Shown one piece after another: positions 1 through 8,167 of a DNA stretch of 35,817 nucleotides (position 1 is its first letter; each line of letters starts with the position of its first letter). Origin of the DNA: Mycetocola tolaasinivorans (GTDB lineage: Bacteria > Actinomycetota > Actinomycetes > Actinomycetales > Microbacteriaceae); NCBI RefSeq assembly GCF_003667565.1, contig NZ_RCUX01000018.1, forward strand, positions 1 through 35,817, given 5' to 3'. The notes under the pieces were generated by a model. It worked only from the letters and a program-made list of their open reading frames with translations. It had not been told where the DNA came from and did not search any database. Both the position numbers and the translations under genes were made by a program.

Positions 1-52
1 CGAGTGCGCGCGAGAGGCGCGTCTTGCTACGGGTACGTGACTTAGTAGACAC
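1..52 (-). CDS. rpsD: 30S ribosomal protein S4, N-terminal fragment
   Basis: Only the first 17 codons are inside the window; the gene runs off the left edge on the minus strand. Translation from the GTG at 52 gives MSTKSRTRSKTRLSRAL, which I recognise as the start of the actinobacterial S4 protein, a primary 16S rRNA-binding protein of the small subunit. A good ribosome binding site (AAGGAAACC) lies just upstream. rpsD next to rarA is a usual neighbour pair in Microbacteriaceae. The assignment rests on a short stretch but the match to the family N-terminus is specific. Confidence 0.85.
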   Translation of the reverse strand, partial: MSTKSRTRSKTRLSRAL

Positions 53-286
53 GGTTTCCTTTCAAATGGTTTCCATAAACAGATTTCCCGCACCACAAAA
101 CGCGGTGTGGAAAGGAGTTAGAGGGAGCGACCAGGGCGATTCGGCTACAGAATCCATCCCGTCGATCGATGAGTCTCTGCGCAGCCGTACGTCAAGACTC
201 GATCTAGGTCACGGATATCTTAGCACGCGCGCCACCTGAAGACACCCGTGTACGAGGCGTTTTGCCCCTGATTTCCGGCGCTCTTT
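53..286 (-). promoter_or_regulatory. rpsD leader and candidate extended -10 promoter
   Basis: This 234-base gap between rarA and rpsD holds no gene that I can support. On the minus strand a TAAGAT hexamer (217-222) is preceded by TG-N, an extended -10 arrangement; no good -35 is seen. Transcription from it would give an rpsD leader of roughly 155 nt, long enough for the translational autoregulation known for S4 messages, though I could not identify a specific S4-binding fold. I see no clear intrinsic terminator for rarA here, so rarA transcripts may read into rpsD. Confidence 0.4.
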
Positions 287-1783
287 CTATCGGCCGCGAA
301 CGATACGCAGAATCTTCGCCAGCCGCCCGCCGACCTCGCGCTCATTCCCGTGCGTGGTGGGGCGATAGTAGGTGCGCCCCACGAGCTCATCGGGCAGGTA
401 CTGCTGCTCGACCACGCCTAGTTCGGTGTCGTGCGGATAGCGGTAGCCCTTGCCGTGACCGAGTCGCTTGGCACCCGCATAGTGCGCGTCACGCAGGTGT
501 TTCGGAACGCGCCCGAAGGCTCCGCCGCGCACATCGGCGATCGCGTCGTTGATGCCCATATACGCGGCGTTCGACTTTGCGGCGGTGGCGAGATACACCA
601 CGGCCTCGGCCAGCGGGATGCGCCCCTCGGGCATTCCAATGAGCTGAACGGCGTCGGCCGCCGCCACGGCGATGACGAGGGCCTGCGGGTCGGCGAGCCC
701 GACGTCCTCCGAGGCGGAGACGATGATGCGGCGGGCTATGAAGCGGGGGTCCTCCCCCGCCTCGATCATGCGTGCGAGGTAGTGCAGCGCGGCATCCGGA
801 TCGGACCCACGGATCGACTTGATGAACGCGCTGATGACGTCGTAGTGCTCGTCGCCGTTGCGGTCGTAGCGCAGCAGGGCACGATCCACCGCCCCCGCGA
901 CGATCTCCTGGGTGATGACCGGGCGCGTGTCGCGAGCCTCGGCTTTGCTGTCGCCGCGCCCTTCGCTATCGCCGCGCTCCTCGGATTCGGAGGTACCTTC
1001 GGATTCGGATTCGTCATCCGCTGCGTCGTCGCCTGCGGGGCTCTCCTCGGCTACCGCCGCACTCAGATCGAGCGCGCCGTCCTCCAGCAGGCCCGCGGCC
1101 AGCAGCGAGTCGGCGGACACCGCGGCGGCCTCGAGCGCGGTGAGCGCGCGGCGGGCATCCCCCGACGCGAGCCGAATAATGGTGCTGCGCGCCTCGGGCA
1201 GGATGCGGTAGCGATCCCCCAGCCCGCGCGGGTCGGTGGCCGCGCGATCGATCAGCACGCCGAGATCGTCGTCGGAGAGCTGTTCGAGCGTGAGCAGGAG
1301 CGAGCGCGAGAGCAGCGGGGAGATCACCGAGAACGAGGGGTTCTCGGTGGTGGCGGCGACGAGGATCACCCAGCCGTTTTCGACGCCGGGCAACAGCGCA
1401 TCCTGCTGAGCCTTGGTAAAGCGGTGGATCTCGTCGAGGAACAGCACGGTGGAGAGCCCGTAGAGGTCGCGGCTCGTCATGGCCTCGGCCATGACCTCGC
1501 GGACATCCTTGACACCGGCGGTCACGGCGGAGAGCTCCACGAAGCGACGATTAGAGGAGTGCGCGATGGTCTGGGCGATCGTGGTCTTGCCGGTGCCGGG
1601 CGGGCCCCAGAGGATGACGGACACCGAGCCCTGATCGCCGGACTTCCCCGTGGCGAGACTCACCAGCGGTGAACCCGGGCGCAGCAGATGCCGCTGACCG
1701 GCAACCTCATCGAGGGTGCGCGGGCGCATGCGTACCGCGAGTGGCACGCTGCCGGAGTGAAGAGCCGCGGAGGAAGAGACCAT
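287..1783 (-). CDS. rarA: Replication-associated recombination protein A (RarA/MgsA AAA+ ATPase)
   Basis: 498-residue clamp-loader-like AAA+ ATPase that acts at stalled replication forks. The sequence shows Walker A GPPGTGKTT (about residues 60-68), Walker B LFLDEIHR (about 114-121), sensor 1 in VAATTENPSF, and the C-terminal MgsA domain with the typical SDPDAALHYLARM and MGINDAIADV stretches. It is longer than the roughly 440-residue norm because an acidic, low-complexity Ser/Glu/Asp insert of about 50 residues (about 246-295) lies between the ATPase core and the C-terminal domain, a flexible linker in actinobacterial members. The ATG at 1783 places the standard PLAVRMRPRTLDE motif near residue 14. 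It is divergent from the cyclophilin gene and upstream of rpsD. Confidence 0.95.
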   Translation of the reverse strand: MVSSSAALHSGSVPLAVRMRPRTLDEVAGQRHLLRPGSPLVSLATGKSGDQGSVSVILWGPPGTGKTTIAQTIAHSSNRRFVELSAVTAGVKDVREVMAEAMTSRDLYGLSTVLFLDEIHRFTKAQQDALLPGVENGWVILVAATTENPSFSVISPLLSRSLLLTLEQLSDDDLGVLIDRAATDPRGLGDRYRILPEARSTIIRLASGDARRALTALEAAAVSADSLLAAGLLEDGALDLSAAVAEESPAGDDAADDESESEGTSESEERGDSEGRGDSKAEARDTRPVITQEIVAGAVDRALLRYDRNGDEHYDVISAFIKSIRGSDPDAALHYLARMIEAGEDPRFIARRIIVSASEDVGLADPQALVIAVAAADAVQLIGMPEGRIPLAEAVVYLATAAKSNAAYMGINDAIADVRGGAFGRVPKHLRDAHYAGAKRLGHGKGYRYPHDTELGVVEQQYLPDELVGRTYYRPTTHGNEREVGGRLAKILRIVRGR

Positions 1784-1918
1784 GCCACCAGGCTATCGGG
1801 TGCGTCGGACGCTGGCTGCGAAAACGGTGACCGACCGCGCCATTTTGCTCCCCATCCCCGTCACATACCGCTAGTATCGACTCGACTACCCCCGACTCCC
1901 CTGGAAAGGACCGCTCAC

Positions 1919-2728
1919 GTGGCAGCCCAGAAAAAGGACGAAAAGGCCGCGCGCGAGGCTCGCGCCAGGCTCCAGCAGTACGAGGCACGCCGCGAGGCCT
2001 GGGAAACGAAGCGCCGCAAGCGCACGCGTAACTCCTGGATCGCGGCCGGGACCGCCTTTGTCCTGATTGCCGGAGCGATCACCTGGGGGGTCATCGCGCA
2101 GAACGCCCAGAACGCACCCGAGGCCGGCCCGAGCTCGTCGGCAACCCCGAGCGCTACCCCGTCTCCTGAGGCCTCGACCGGCCAGGCACCGGATGCCTCG
2201 CTCGCCGAGAACCGCACCTGGACCGGCGACATGACAATCAACGGCGTTGACCTCGGTATCGAGCTGGACGGTGAGAAGGCTCCCAAGGCCGTCGCCTCCT
2301 TCGTGAGCCTCACGCAGAAGGGCTTCTTCAACTCCCTCACCTGCCACCGCATGGTGAACACCCCGGGCAAGGACGGCGCTCCCGGCTTCCAGATCCTGCA
2401 GTGCGGCGACCCCAAGGGCGATGGCACCGGTGGCCCCGGCTACACCTTCGGCCCGGTGGAAAACGCCCCGGCCGACAACATCTACCCCGAGGGAACCCTC
2501 GCGATGGCCCGCGCCAGTGACGACGGAAACTCCAACGGCAGCCAGTTCTTTATCGTCTTTGGTGACACCTCGATCGGGTCCGACAAGGCCGGCGGATACA
2601 CCGTTCTCGGCAAGATCACGAGCGGCCTCGATAAACTCAACGAGTCGGTAACCACGATTCCCGTTGGCGGGCCGCAGAACTCGACCCCGCAGGAGCCCAT
2701 TAAGCTGGACTCCGTTACCGTCAAATAG
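1919..2728 (+). CDS. Membrane-anchored cyclophilin-type peptidyl-prolyl isomerase
   Basis: Start chosen at GTG 1919, which follows the Shine-Dalgarno-like GGAAAGGA at 1902-1909; the reading frame is open further upstream but that part overlaps rarA and looks non-coding. The 269-residue product has a basic, charged N-terminus (1-38), one membrane helix (about 40-60), a Ser/Pro/Ala-rich linker (about 62-95) and a cyclophilin domain (about 98-269). Visible cyclophilin motifs are LTCHRMV, GDGTGGPGYTF and the GSQFFI core. Topology suggests an N-in, extracytoplasmic catalytic domain that assists folding of exported proteins by proline isomerisation. A TAGTAT hexamer at 1872-1877 could be its -10 box. 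Actinobacterial cyclophilins of this build are usual near rel. Confidence 0.92.
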   Translation: MAAQKKDEKAAREARARLQQYEARREAWETKRRKRTRNSWIAAGTAFVLIAGAITWGVIAQNAQNAPEAGPSSSATPSATPSPEASTGQAPDASLAENRTWTGDMTINGVDLGIELDGEKAPKAVASFVSLTQKGFFNSLTCHRMVNTPGKDGAPGFQILQCGDPKGDGTGGPGYTFGPVENAPADNIYPEGTLAMARASDDGNSNGSQFFIVFGDTSIGSDKAGGYTVLGKITSGLDKLNESVTTIPVGGPQNSTPQEPIKLDSVTVK

Positions 2729-2828
2729 AATAAGACGCATGTTGGGGCTGCCCGACATTCGTCGTCCATACTAGGCTTATCGAGAGATCTCGAGAGCATC
2801 GAGCGCAAACATCAGCAAGGTGAGGCAC

Positions 2829-4058
2829 GTGTCTACTTCCGAACAGCAACCGTGGGGTCGCGTTGACGACTCCGGCACCGTTTTTGTCCGCGAGGGCGAA
2901 GAGTGGCGCGAGGTTGGCCAGTACCCCGACGGCACCGCCGAGGAGGCCCTGGGCTACTTCGAGCGTAAGTTCCTCGACCTCGCCGGTCAGGTCACCCTGC
3001 TCGAGCAGCGCGCAAAGCGTGGCGCTCCCGCCACCGACATCTCCAAGGCCGTGGCAAAGCTCCGCGAGGAACTGACCGATGCCAAGGCCGTGGGAGACAT
3101 CGCCTCCCTCGTTGCCCGCGTTGGTGCCCTGGACGAAACCGTCGGTGAGCTCACCGAGCAGCAGTCCGAGCAGGCCAAGGCCGAGCTCGAGGAGGCCGTC
3201 GCCGAGCGCACCCGCATCGTCGAGGCCGCCGAGGCCGTTGCCGCCCAGGATCCCGCAAAGACCCAGTGGAAGCAGGCTACCGAGCAGATGGCCGAGCTGT
3301 TTGCCGCCTGGCAGAAGCACCAGCAGGAGGGCCCCAAGCTCTCCAAGGGCCTGGCCAACGACCTGTGGAAGCGGTTCCGTACCGCCCGCGGCACCGTTGA
3401 CGCCAACCGTCGCGCGTTCTTCGCCGAGCTGGATGCCGTCCACAAGGAGGCACGCACCCGCAAGCAGAAGCTGATCGAGGCCGCCGAGGCTCTGATTCCG
3501 CGCGGTGCCGAGGCTACGGCCGACTACCGCCGTCTGCTCGACGAGTGGAAGCTCTCCGGCCGCGCCGGTAAGCGTCAGGACGACAGCCTCTGGGCCCGTT
3601 TCAAGGCCGCCGGAGACGCCATCTACCAGGCCAAGGCCGAGCTTGACGCCATCGACAGCGCCGAGTTCCAGGTCAACTACGAGAAGAAGCGCGAGCTTCT
3701 GGATCAGGCCACCCCGCTGCTGCAGGAGACCGACCGCGAGAAGCTGCGCTCGGCCCTCCTGAACATCCAGCGTCAGTGGGACGAGGTGGGCAAGGTCCCG
3801 CGCGAGAAGATCCGCGAGGTCGAAGATGGCCTGCGTGCCGTCGAAAACCACCTCCGCGCCCTGGACGACGAGCACTGGAGCAAGAACAACCCCGAGACCA
3901 AGGCTCGCACCGAGGGTCTCGCCGGCCAGCTGAACGCCGCCATCGAGAAGCTTGAGCAGGAGCTGGCGGCCGCCGAGGCCACCGGAGACGCCAAGAAGAT
4001 CGCCAAGGCAAACGAGGCCCTCGAGGCTCGTAAGGCGTGGCTGAACGTACTGGGTTAG
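2829..4058 (+). CDS. DUF349 domain-containing coiled-coil protein
   Basis: 409-residue, highly charged, mainly helical protein with several DUF349 repeats, visible as the recurring pattern of a Trp (KTQWKQA, LLDEWK, RQWDEVG) followed by LWxRFxxA (DLWKRFRTA, SLWARFKAA). DUF349 proteins have no settled biochemical role. GTG 2829 is preferred over GTG 2820: it follows AAGGTGAG and gives the usual family N-terminus (STSEQQPWGRVD). No signal peptide or membrane helix is seen, so it is cytoplasmic. It lies 100 bases after the cyclophilin gene in the same direction and is closed by a strong terminator at 4101-4142. Location between a cyclophilin and rel is common in Actinobacteria. Confidence 0.9.
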   Translation: MSTSEQQPWGRVDDSGTVFVREGEEWREVGQYPDGTAEEALGYFERKFLDLAGQVTLLEQRAKRGAPATDISKAVAKLREELTDAKAVGDIASLVARVGALDETVGELTEQQSEQAKAELEEAVAERTRIVEAAEAVAAQDPAKTQWKQATEQMAELFAAWQKHQQEGPKLSKGLANDLWKRFRTARGTVDANRRAFFAELDAVHKEARTRKQKLIEAAEALIPRGAEATADYRRLLDEWKLSGRAGKRQDDSLWARFKAAGDAIYQAKAELDAIDSAEFQVNYEKKRELLDQATPLLQETDREKLRSALLNIQRQWDEVGKVPREKIREVEDGLRAVENHLRALDDEHWSKNNPETKARTEGLAGQLNAAIEKLEQELAAAEATGDAKKIAKANEALEARKAWLNVLG

Positions 4059-4100
4059 TCTGTGCCCCGCTGCCGGAATGGTTTTCCATTTCGGTGGCAC

Positions 4101-4142
4101 ACGGCCGTGGGCCGCATCCTTTCGGGTGCGGCCCACGGCCGT
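4101..4142 (+). terminator. Strong hairpin terminator after the DUF349 gene
   Basis: A perfect 16-bp GC-rich stem (4101-4116 with 4127-4142) encloses a 10-base loop and is followed by GTTTG. It lies 42 bases after the stop codon of the DUF349 gene. The T-run is weak but the stem is very stable. Confidence 0.8.
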
Positions 4143-4194
4143 TTGCGTGTCCGGGTGCCTGGACGCGCGCGGGAATACGGTTCAGGCTAAGAAC

Positions 4195-4668
4195 ATGACC
4201 ACCCTCGATCTGGCCGCGCTGTTTCCCGGCCCCGGCGCGCACCTCCCCGAGCTCCTCACCACCGATCACCTCCCGCTGGCCGAGCTCCACTCCGCCCGGC
4301 TCCACGGCGAACTCTTCGCGCTGGAAGACGGCTTCATTCCCGCCGACATTCCTGAAACCTCCCGGTTGCGCGCCCGCGCCCTCGCACACTCCCTGCCCCC
4401 GCTGCGCGATCGAGACGCCCTGTGCGCCGTGGGAGACACCGCCCGGTGGATTCACGACATGGACGAACCCCGCCCGGCACGGCACACGCTGCGCGGTATA
4501 TTCCCCCATCGCGTCTGGCAGTGGAGCAGCGCGCGGATCGAGGTACTCCCCGGCTCGGTGCCCGAACACGCGCGGGTCCGCATCGGCGGAATGTGGACCG
4601 AACGACACCATCGTCCCACCGCACATCCCCCGGCACCGTCAGCGGATACGCAGGTGGGGCACGGCTAG
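4195..4668 (+). CDS. Hypothetical protein beside rel, weakly AbiEi-antitoxin-like
   Basis: 157-residue protein read from ATG 4195. The first 90 residues (LPELLTTDHLPLAELHSARL, then DGFIPADIPE and LRARALA) resemble the N-terminal part of small actinobacterial proteins often labelled AbiEi-family antitoxin-like; this is recall of a pattern, not a search result. The expected C-terminal domain is not evident: after about residue 120 the chain becomes His/Pro/Arg-rich and ends in a terminator hairpin, so the gene may be C-terminally shortened. No membrane helix, and no partner toxin gene adjacent. Third-position GC bias supports coding. It converges on rel. Confidence 0.6.
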   Translation: MTTLDLAALFPGPGAHLPELLTTDHLPLAELHSARLHGELFALEDGFIPADIPETSRLRARALAHSLPPLRDRDALCAVGDTARWIHDMDEPRPARHTLRGIFPHRVWQWSSARIEVLPGSVPEHARVRIGGMWTERHHRPTAHPPAPSADTQVGHG

Positions 4669-4686
4669 TGCCGTGCCCCACCTGCG
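4649..4686. terminator. Bidirectional terminator between converging genes
   Basis: A perfect 17-bp stem (4649-4665 with 4670-4686) has a 4-base loop. The TAG stop codon of the plus-strand gene at 4195-4668 lies at the loop (4666-4668), so the hairpin's left arm is coding sequence. The rel stop is 29 bases to the right, so the hairpin can serve both transcripts. It lacks an obvious T-run on either side. Confidence 0.7.
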
Positions 4687-4714
4687 TCCGGCAGCGATGC
4701 CGTGATAAAGCGGG

Positions 4715-6964
4715 CTATCCTCCGGTGACCCGGTATACGTCGTAGACGGCGTCAATGCGCCGTACGGCGTTGAGGACGCGATCCAGGTGGGTGGTATCGC
4801 CCATCTCGAATACGAAGCGGGAGATCGCCAGGCGGTTGCTCGAGGTCGAGACGTTCGCCGAGAGGATGTTGACGTGGTGCTCGCTCAGCACGCGGGTGAC
4901 GTCGCTGAGCAGTCCCGCCCGATCGAGGGCCTCGACCTGGATCTGCACCATGAACACGCTCTTCGACGATGCCGCCCACTCCACCTCGATCATCCGATCG
5001 GGTTCCTGCATCAGGCCCTGCACGTTGTGGCAGTCGGCGCGGTGCACCGACACGCCCGAGCCGCGGGTCACGAAGCCCACGATCTCGTCGCCGGGCACCG
5101 GGGTGCAGCACTTCGCCAGCTTGACCAGGATGTCCGCGGCTCCACGCACGAGCACGCCGGAGTCGCTGTGCTCCTGCGGGCGCACGCGGCCGCGCATCGG
5201 GAACTCGATGGCGTGTTCCTGAGCCTCGGCATCGCCCTGCAGCAGCGAGACGACCTTCTCCAGCACGGACTGCGTGGAGACATGCCCCTCACCGACCGCG
5301 GCATACAGCGCGGAGACGTCCTCGTAGCGCATCTGCGCGGCGACCTCGGCGAAGCTGTCGCGATCCATGAGCTTCTGCAGCGGCAGGTTCTGCTTGCGCA
5401 TCGCGCGGGCGATCGCGTCCTTGCCCTGCTCGATGGCCTCGTCGCGGCGCTCCTTCGTGAACCACTGGCGAATCTTATTGCGCGCGCGGGTGCTCTTGAC
5501 GAAGGTCAGCCAGTCCTGGCTGGGGCCCGAGTCGGGGTTCTTCGAGGTGAAGACCTCGACCACGTCACCGGAGTTCAGCTCGGTCTCGAGCGGCACCAGC
5601 CGGCCGTTAACCTTCGACCCCATGGTGCGGTGACCGACCTCGGTGTGCACCGCATAGGCAAAGTCCACCGGGGTGGCACCGGCGGGCAGCCCGACCACGC
5701 GCCCCTTCGGGGTGAAGACGTAGACCTCCTTGGCACCGATTTCGAAGCGCAGCGAGTCGAGGAACTCCCCCGGATCGGCCGTCTCGGCCTGCCAGTCGGA
5801 GATGTGCTTGAGCCAGGCCATATCGGTGCCCGTCGAGCGCGACACCTCAACCTTGTTGCCGGCGTTGCGCTCCTTATACGCCCAGTGTGCGGCCACACCA
5901 TACTCGGCGTGCTCGTGCATCTCCTGGGTACGAATCTGGATCTCGACGGACTTCCCGCCCGGGCCAATCACGGTGGTGTGCAGCGACTGGTACAGGTTGA
6001 ACTTCGGCGTCGCGATGTAGTCCTTGAAGCGGCCGGGAATCGGCGTCCAGCGGGCGTGAATCGCACCGAGCACCGCGTAGCAGTCGCGCACCGAGTTGAC
6101 GATCACACGGATGCCCACGAGGTCGTAGATGTCGTCGAACTCCCGACCGCGCAGAATCATCTTCTGATAGATCGAGTAGTACTGCTTCGGGCGGCCCATC
6201 ACCTTGCCGCGAATCTTTGCCGCGCGCAGATCGGTGGTGACCTCCTGGATCACCTGCTGCACGAACTCCTCGCGCTTCGGGGTGCGCTCCTTGACCAGTG
6301 ACTCGATCTCGGCGTAGATCTTCGGGTACAGCACCGCGAAGGAGAGGTCCTCGAGTTCCCACTTGATCGTCTGGATACCCAGGCGATGCGCCAGCGGGGC
6401 ATAGATTTCGAGCGTCTCGGTGGCCTTCCGGGTGGACTTCTCCGGCGGCACAAAGCCCCAGGTGCGGGCATTGTGCAGGCGGTCGGCCAGCTTGATGATC
6501 AGCACCCGGATGTCCTTCGACATCGCGACGATCATCTTGCGCACCGTCTCGGCCTGCGCGGCATCGCCGTACTTCACCTTGTCGAGCTTGGTCACGCCAT
6601 CCACCAGCATCGCGATCTCATCACCGAAATCGGCGCGCAGCTGGTCGAGCGTGTAGTCGGTATCCTCCACCGTGTCATGGAGCAGCGCACCGGCGAGGGT
6701 GCGCGGGCCGAGGCCCAGATCCGCGAGAATCTGCGCCACCGCTACCGGGTGCGTGATGTATGGTTCCCCGCTCTGACGCTTCTGCCCGCGATGGGCGCGC
6801 TCGGCAACGGTGTACGCGCGCTCGATAACGGAGATATCCGCGCGCGGGTGATGGGTGCGCGCCGTGCGCACGAGTCGGTCGACGGCACCAGCGGGCTGAG
6901 CCTTGGAAAAAATGCGCGGAACCAGCCGCCGCAACGACGCATTCGCCGTATTAATTTCGGTCAT
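4715..6964 (-). CDS. rel: Bifunctional (p)ppGpp synthetase/hydrolase Rel
   Basis: About 749 residues, a full-length long RSH enzyme that makes and degrades the stringent-response alarmone (p)ppGpp. Domains in order: HD hydrolase (HD at about 96-97 in LLHDTVEDT, and [11 protein letters not shown]); synthetase, with RFKD in [11 protein letters not shown], the motif found in bifunctional Rel/SpoT rather than monofunctional RelA; TGS ([20 protein letters not shown]); a conserved-cysteine region ([17 protein letters not shown]); and a C-terminal ACT domain (about 670-749). ATG 6964 is chosen; a TTG one codon upstream is possible. Ribosome-proximal GAGGTGGTGA precedes it. Apt, which lies between secF and rel in mycobacteria, is missing here. 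Confidence 0.97.
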   Translation of the reverse strand: MTEINTANASLRRLVPRIFSKAQPAGAVDRLVRTARTHHPRADISVIERAYTVAERAHRGQKRQSGEPYITHPVAVAQILADLGLGPRTLAGALLHDTVEDTDYTLDQLRADFGDEIAMLVDGVTKLDKVKYGDAAQAETVRKMIVAMSKDIRVLIIKLADRLHNARTWGFVPPEKSTRKATETLEIYAPLAHRLGIQTIKWELEDLSFAVLYPKIYAEIESLVKERTPKREEFVQQVIQEVTTDLRAAKIRGKVMGRPKQYYSIYQKMILRGREFDDIYDLVGIRVIVNSVRDCYAVLGAIHARWTPIPGRFKDYIATPKFNLYQSLHTTVIGPGGKSVEIQIRTQEMHEHAEYGVAAHWAYKERNAGNKVEVSRSTGTDMAWLKHISDWQAETADPGEFLDSLRFEIGAKEVYVFTPKGRVVGLPAGATPVDFAYAVHTEVGHRTMGSKVNGRLVPLETELNSGDVVEVFTSKNPDSGPSQDWLTFVKSTRARNKIRQWFTKERRDEAIEQGKDAIARAMRKQNLPLQKLMDRDSFAEVAAQMRYEDVSALYAAVGEGHVSTQSVLEKVVSLLQGDAEAQEHAIEFPMRGRVRPQEHSDSGVLVRGAADILVKLAKCCTPVPGDEIVGFVTRGSGVSVHRADCHNVQGLMQEPDRMIEVEWAASSKSVFMVQIQVEALDRAGLLSDVTRVLSEHHVNILSANVSTSSNRLAISRFVFEMGDTTHLDRVLNAVRRIDAVYDVYRVTGG

Positions 6965-6996
6965 CAACGATTCACCACCTCATGTCTCTGTTCCCT

Positions 6997-7002
6997 ATTA
7001 TG
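6997..7002 (-). promoter_or_regulatory. Candidate rel promoter -10 box
   Basis: CATAAT on the minus strand lies about 33 bases before the rel start. The -35 region is poor (TCTTTT at 17-base spacing). It would give a leader of about 25 nt. The preceding secDF terminator makes an independent rel promoter likely. Confidence 0.4.
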
Positions 7003-7078
7003 CCCGGTTGCGCGGGCGGAAAAGACCAGGCCTCGCCCGCCCTGCGCGAACAGCCGTGATCCACGCCCACGGAGACCA

Positions 7079-7126
7079 AAAAAGCCGAGGCCCCGCCGCG
7101 AAATGCGACGGGGCCTCGGCCCGAAA
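7079..7126 (-). terminator. Intrinsic terminator of the secDF operon
   Basis: A 12-bp GC-rich stem (7084-7095 with 7109-7120) is flanked by A-runs on the left and right, so on the minus strand the hairpin is followed by six T residues. It begins 19 bases after the secF stop. The right flank also has CCGAAAAAA, giving the usual symmetric form. Confidence 0.88.
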
Positions 7127-7138
7127 AAACGATGCTGG

Positions 7139-8167
7139 TTAGGCCTCGCTGGTGACGGCCTGCACGGCAGCACGCTCGCGGTCGGCGAGCACCTTCTTGT
7201 CGTGCTTGGCGATCGCCGGTTCCTTCTCCCGCAGCAGCGAGTACAGCGGGGCCGCGACGAAGATCGTCGAGTAAGTGGCCACGAGGATACCCACGAGCAG
7301 CGAGAGCGAGATGTCCCGCAGGGTTTCGGCACCCAGGAAGAGGTCACCGATCACGAGGATTGATGCCACCGGAAGGGCGGCCACAACCGAGGTGTTGATC
7401 GAGCGCACCAGGGTCTGGTTGACCGCAAGGTTCACCGACTCACCGAAGGTACGTGGCGAGTGCTCGCCCGCCTCCGTGGTGTTCTCTCGGATCTTGTCGA
7501 ACACCACCACCGTGTCATACAGCGAGTAGCCGAGGATTGTCAGGAATCCGATCACCGCCGCGGGGCTGATCTGGAACCCACTGAGTGCGTACACACCCAG
7601 CGTGATCACCAGCACGTCCACCAGCGCGATAATCGCCGCCGCGGACATCTTCCAGGTGCGGAAGTACAGCGCCATGATGATGAAGGTCAGGACCAGGAAG
7701 ATCACCAGACCGGTGAGGGCCTGACGGCTCACATCGGCACCCCAGGAGGGGCCGATGAACGAGGAGGTGACCTCGCTGATGTTAACGTCGAAGGTCGTGG
7801 CGAGGGCCTTGGCCACCGCGCTCGACTCATCCGAGGTCATCTGGTCGGTCTGGACGCGGATGGCGTGGTCGCCCACCTCGCTGACCTTGGAGACGGCCGA
7901 CGGCACGACGGAGGAAACCGCGTCCGACGCCTTGGACTGGTTGGCGTCGGTCACGCCACTGACGGTGAACTCGGAACCGCCGGTGAACTCGATCGAGAAG
8001 TTGAACGGTGCCCCGGTCGTGATACCGCGAACCACGGGAACCATGACGGAACCGATGACCAGCAGGATCGCGATCGCGAACCACAGCTTGCGGCGACCAA
8101 CGAAGTTGATCGAGCGCTTACCGGTGTAGAGGTCGTTACCAAACGATGTCAGGTTAAGGCTGGGCAT
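7139..8167 (-). CDS. secF: Protein translocase subunit SecF
   Basis: 342-residue inner-membrane subunit that works with SecD to drive late steps of Sec-dependent export with the proton motive force. Visible: a first membrane helix (LWFAIAILLVIGSVMVPVV), the FSIEFTGGSEF stretch of the periplasmic domain, and a C-terminal five-helix bundle with AVIGFLTILGYSLYDTVVVF and the charged loop FDKIRENT, all standard for SecF. The tail after the last helix is basic and cytoplasmic. Its ATG overlaps the TAA stop of secD by one base, which points to translational coupling. Confidence 0.97.
   Translation of the reverse strand: MPSLNLTSFGNDLYTGKRSINFVGRRKLWFAIAILLVIGSVMVPVVRGITTGAPFNFSIEFTGGSEFTVSGVTDANQSKASDAVSSVVPSAVSKVSEVGDHAIRVQTDQMTSDESSAVAKALATTFDVNISEVTSSFIGPSWGADVSRQALTGLVIFLVLTFIIMALYFRTWKMSAAAIIALVDVLVITLGVYALSGFQISPAAVIGFLTILGYSLYDTVVVFDKIRENTTEAGEHSPRTFGESVNLAVNQTLVRSINTSVVAALPVASILVIGDLFLGAETLRDISLSLLVGILVATYSTIFVAAPLYSLLREKEPAIAKHDKKVLADRERAAVQAVTSEA

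Noticed and set aside
431..1672. Long plus-strand open frame (413 codons) opposite rarA
   Set aside because: Antisense to a well-supported gene; Gly/Arg/His-rich with no start signal. It arises from high GC and rarA codon bias.
2721..4136. 471-codon minus-strand open frame opposite the DUF349 gene
   Set aside because: Leu/Gly/Val-rich composition is the mirror image of Glu/Ala/Lys codons in the real gene; it also runs through the terminator.
4787..6301. 504-codon plus-strand open frame opposite rel
   Set aside because: His/Arg/Asp-rich mirror of rel; no independent support.
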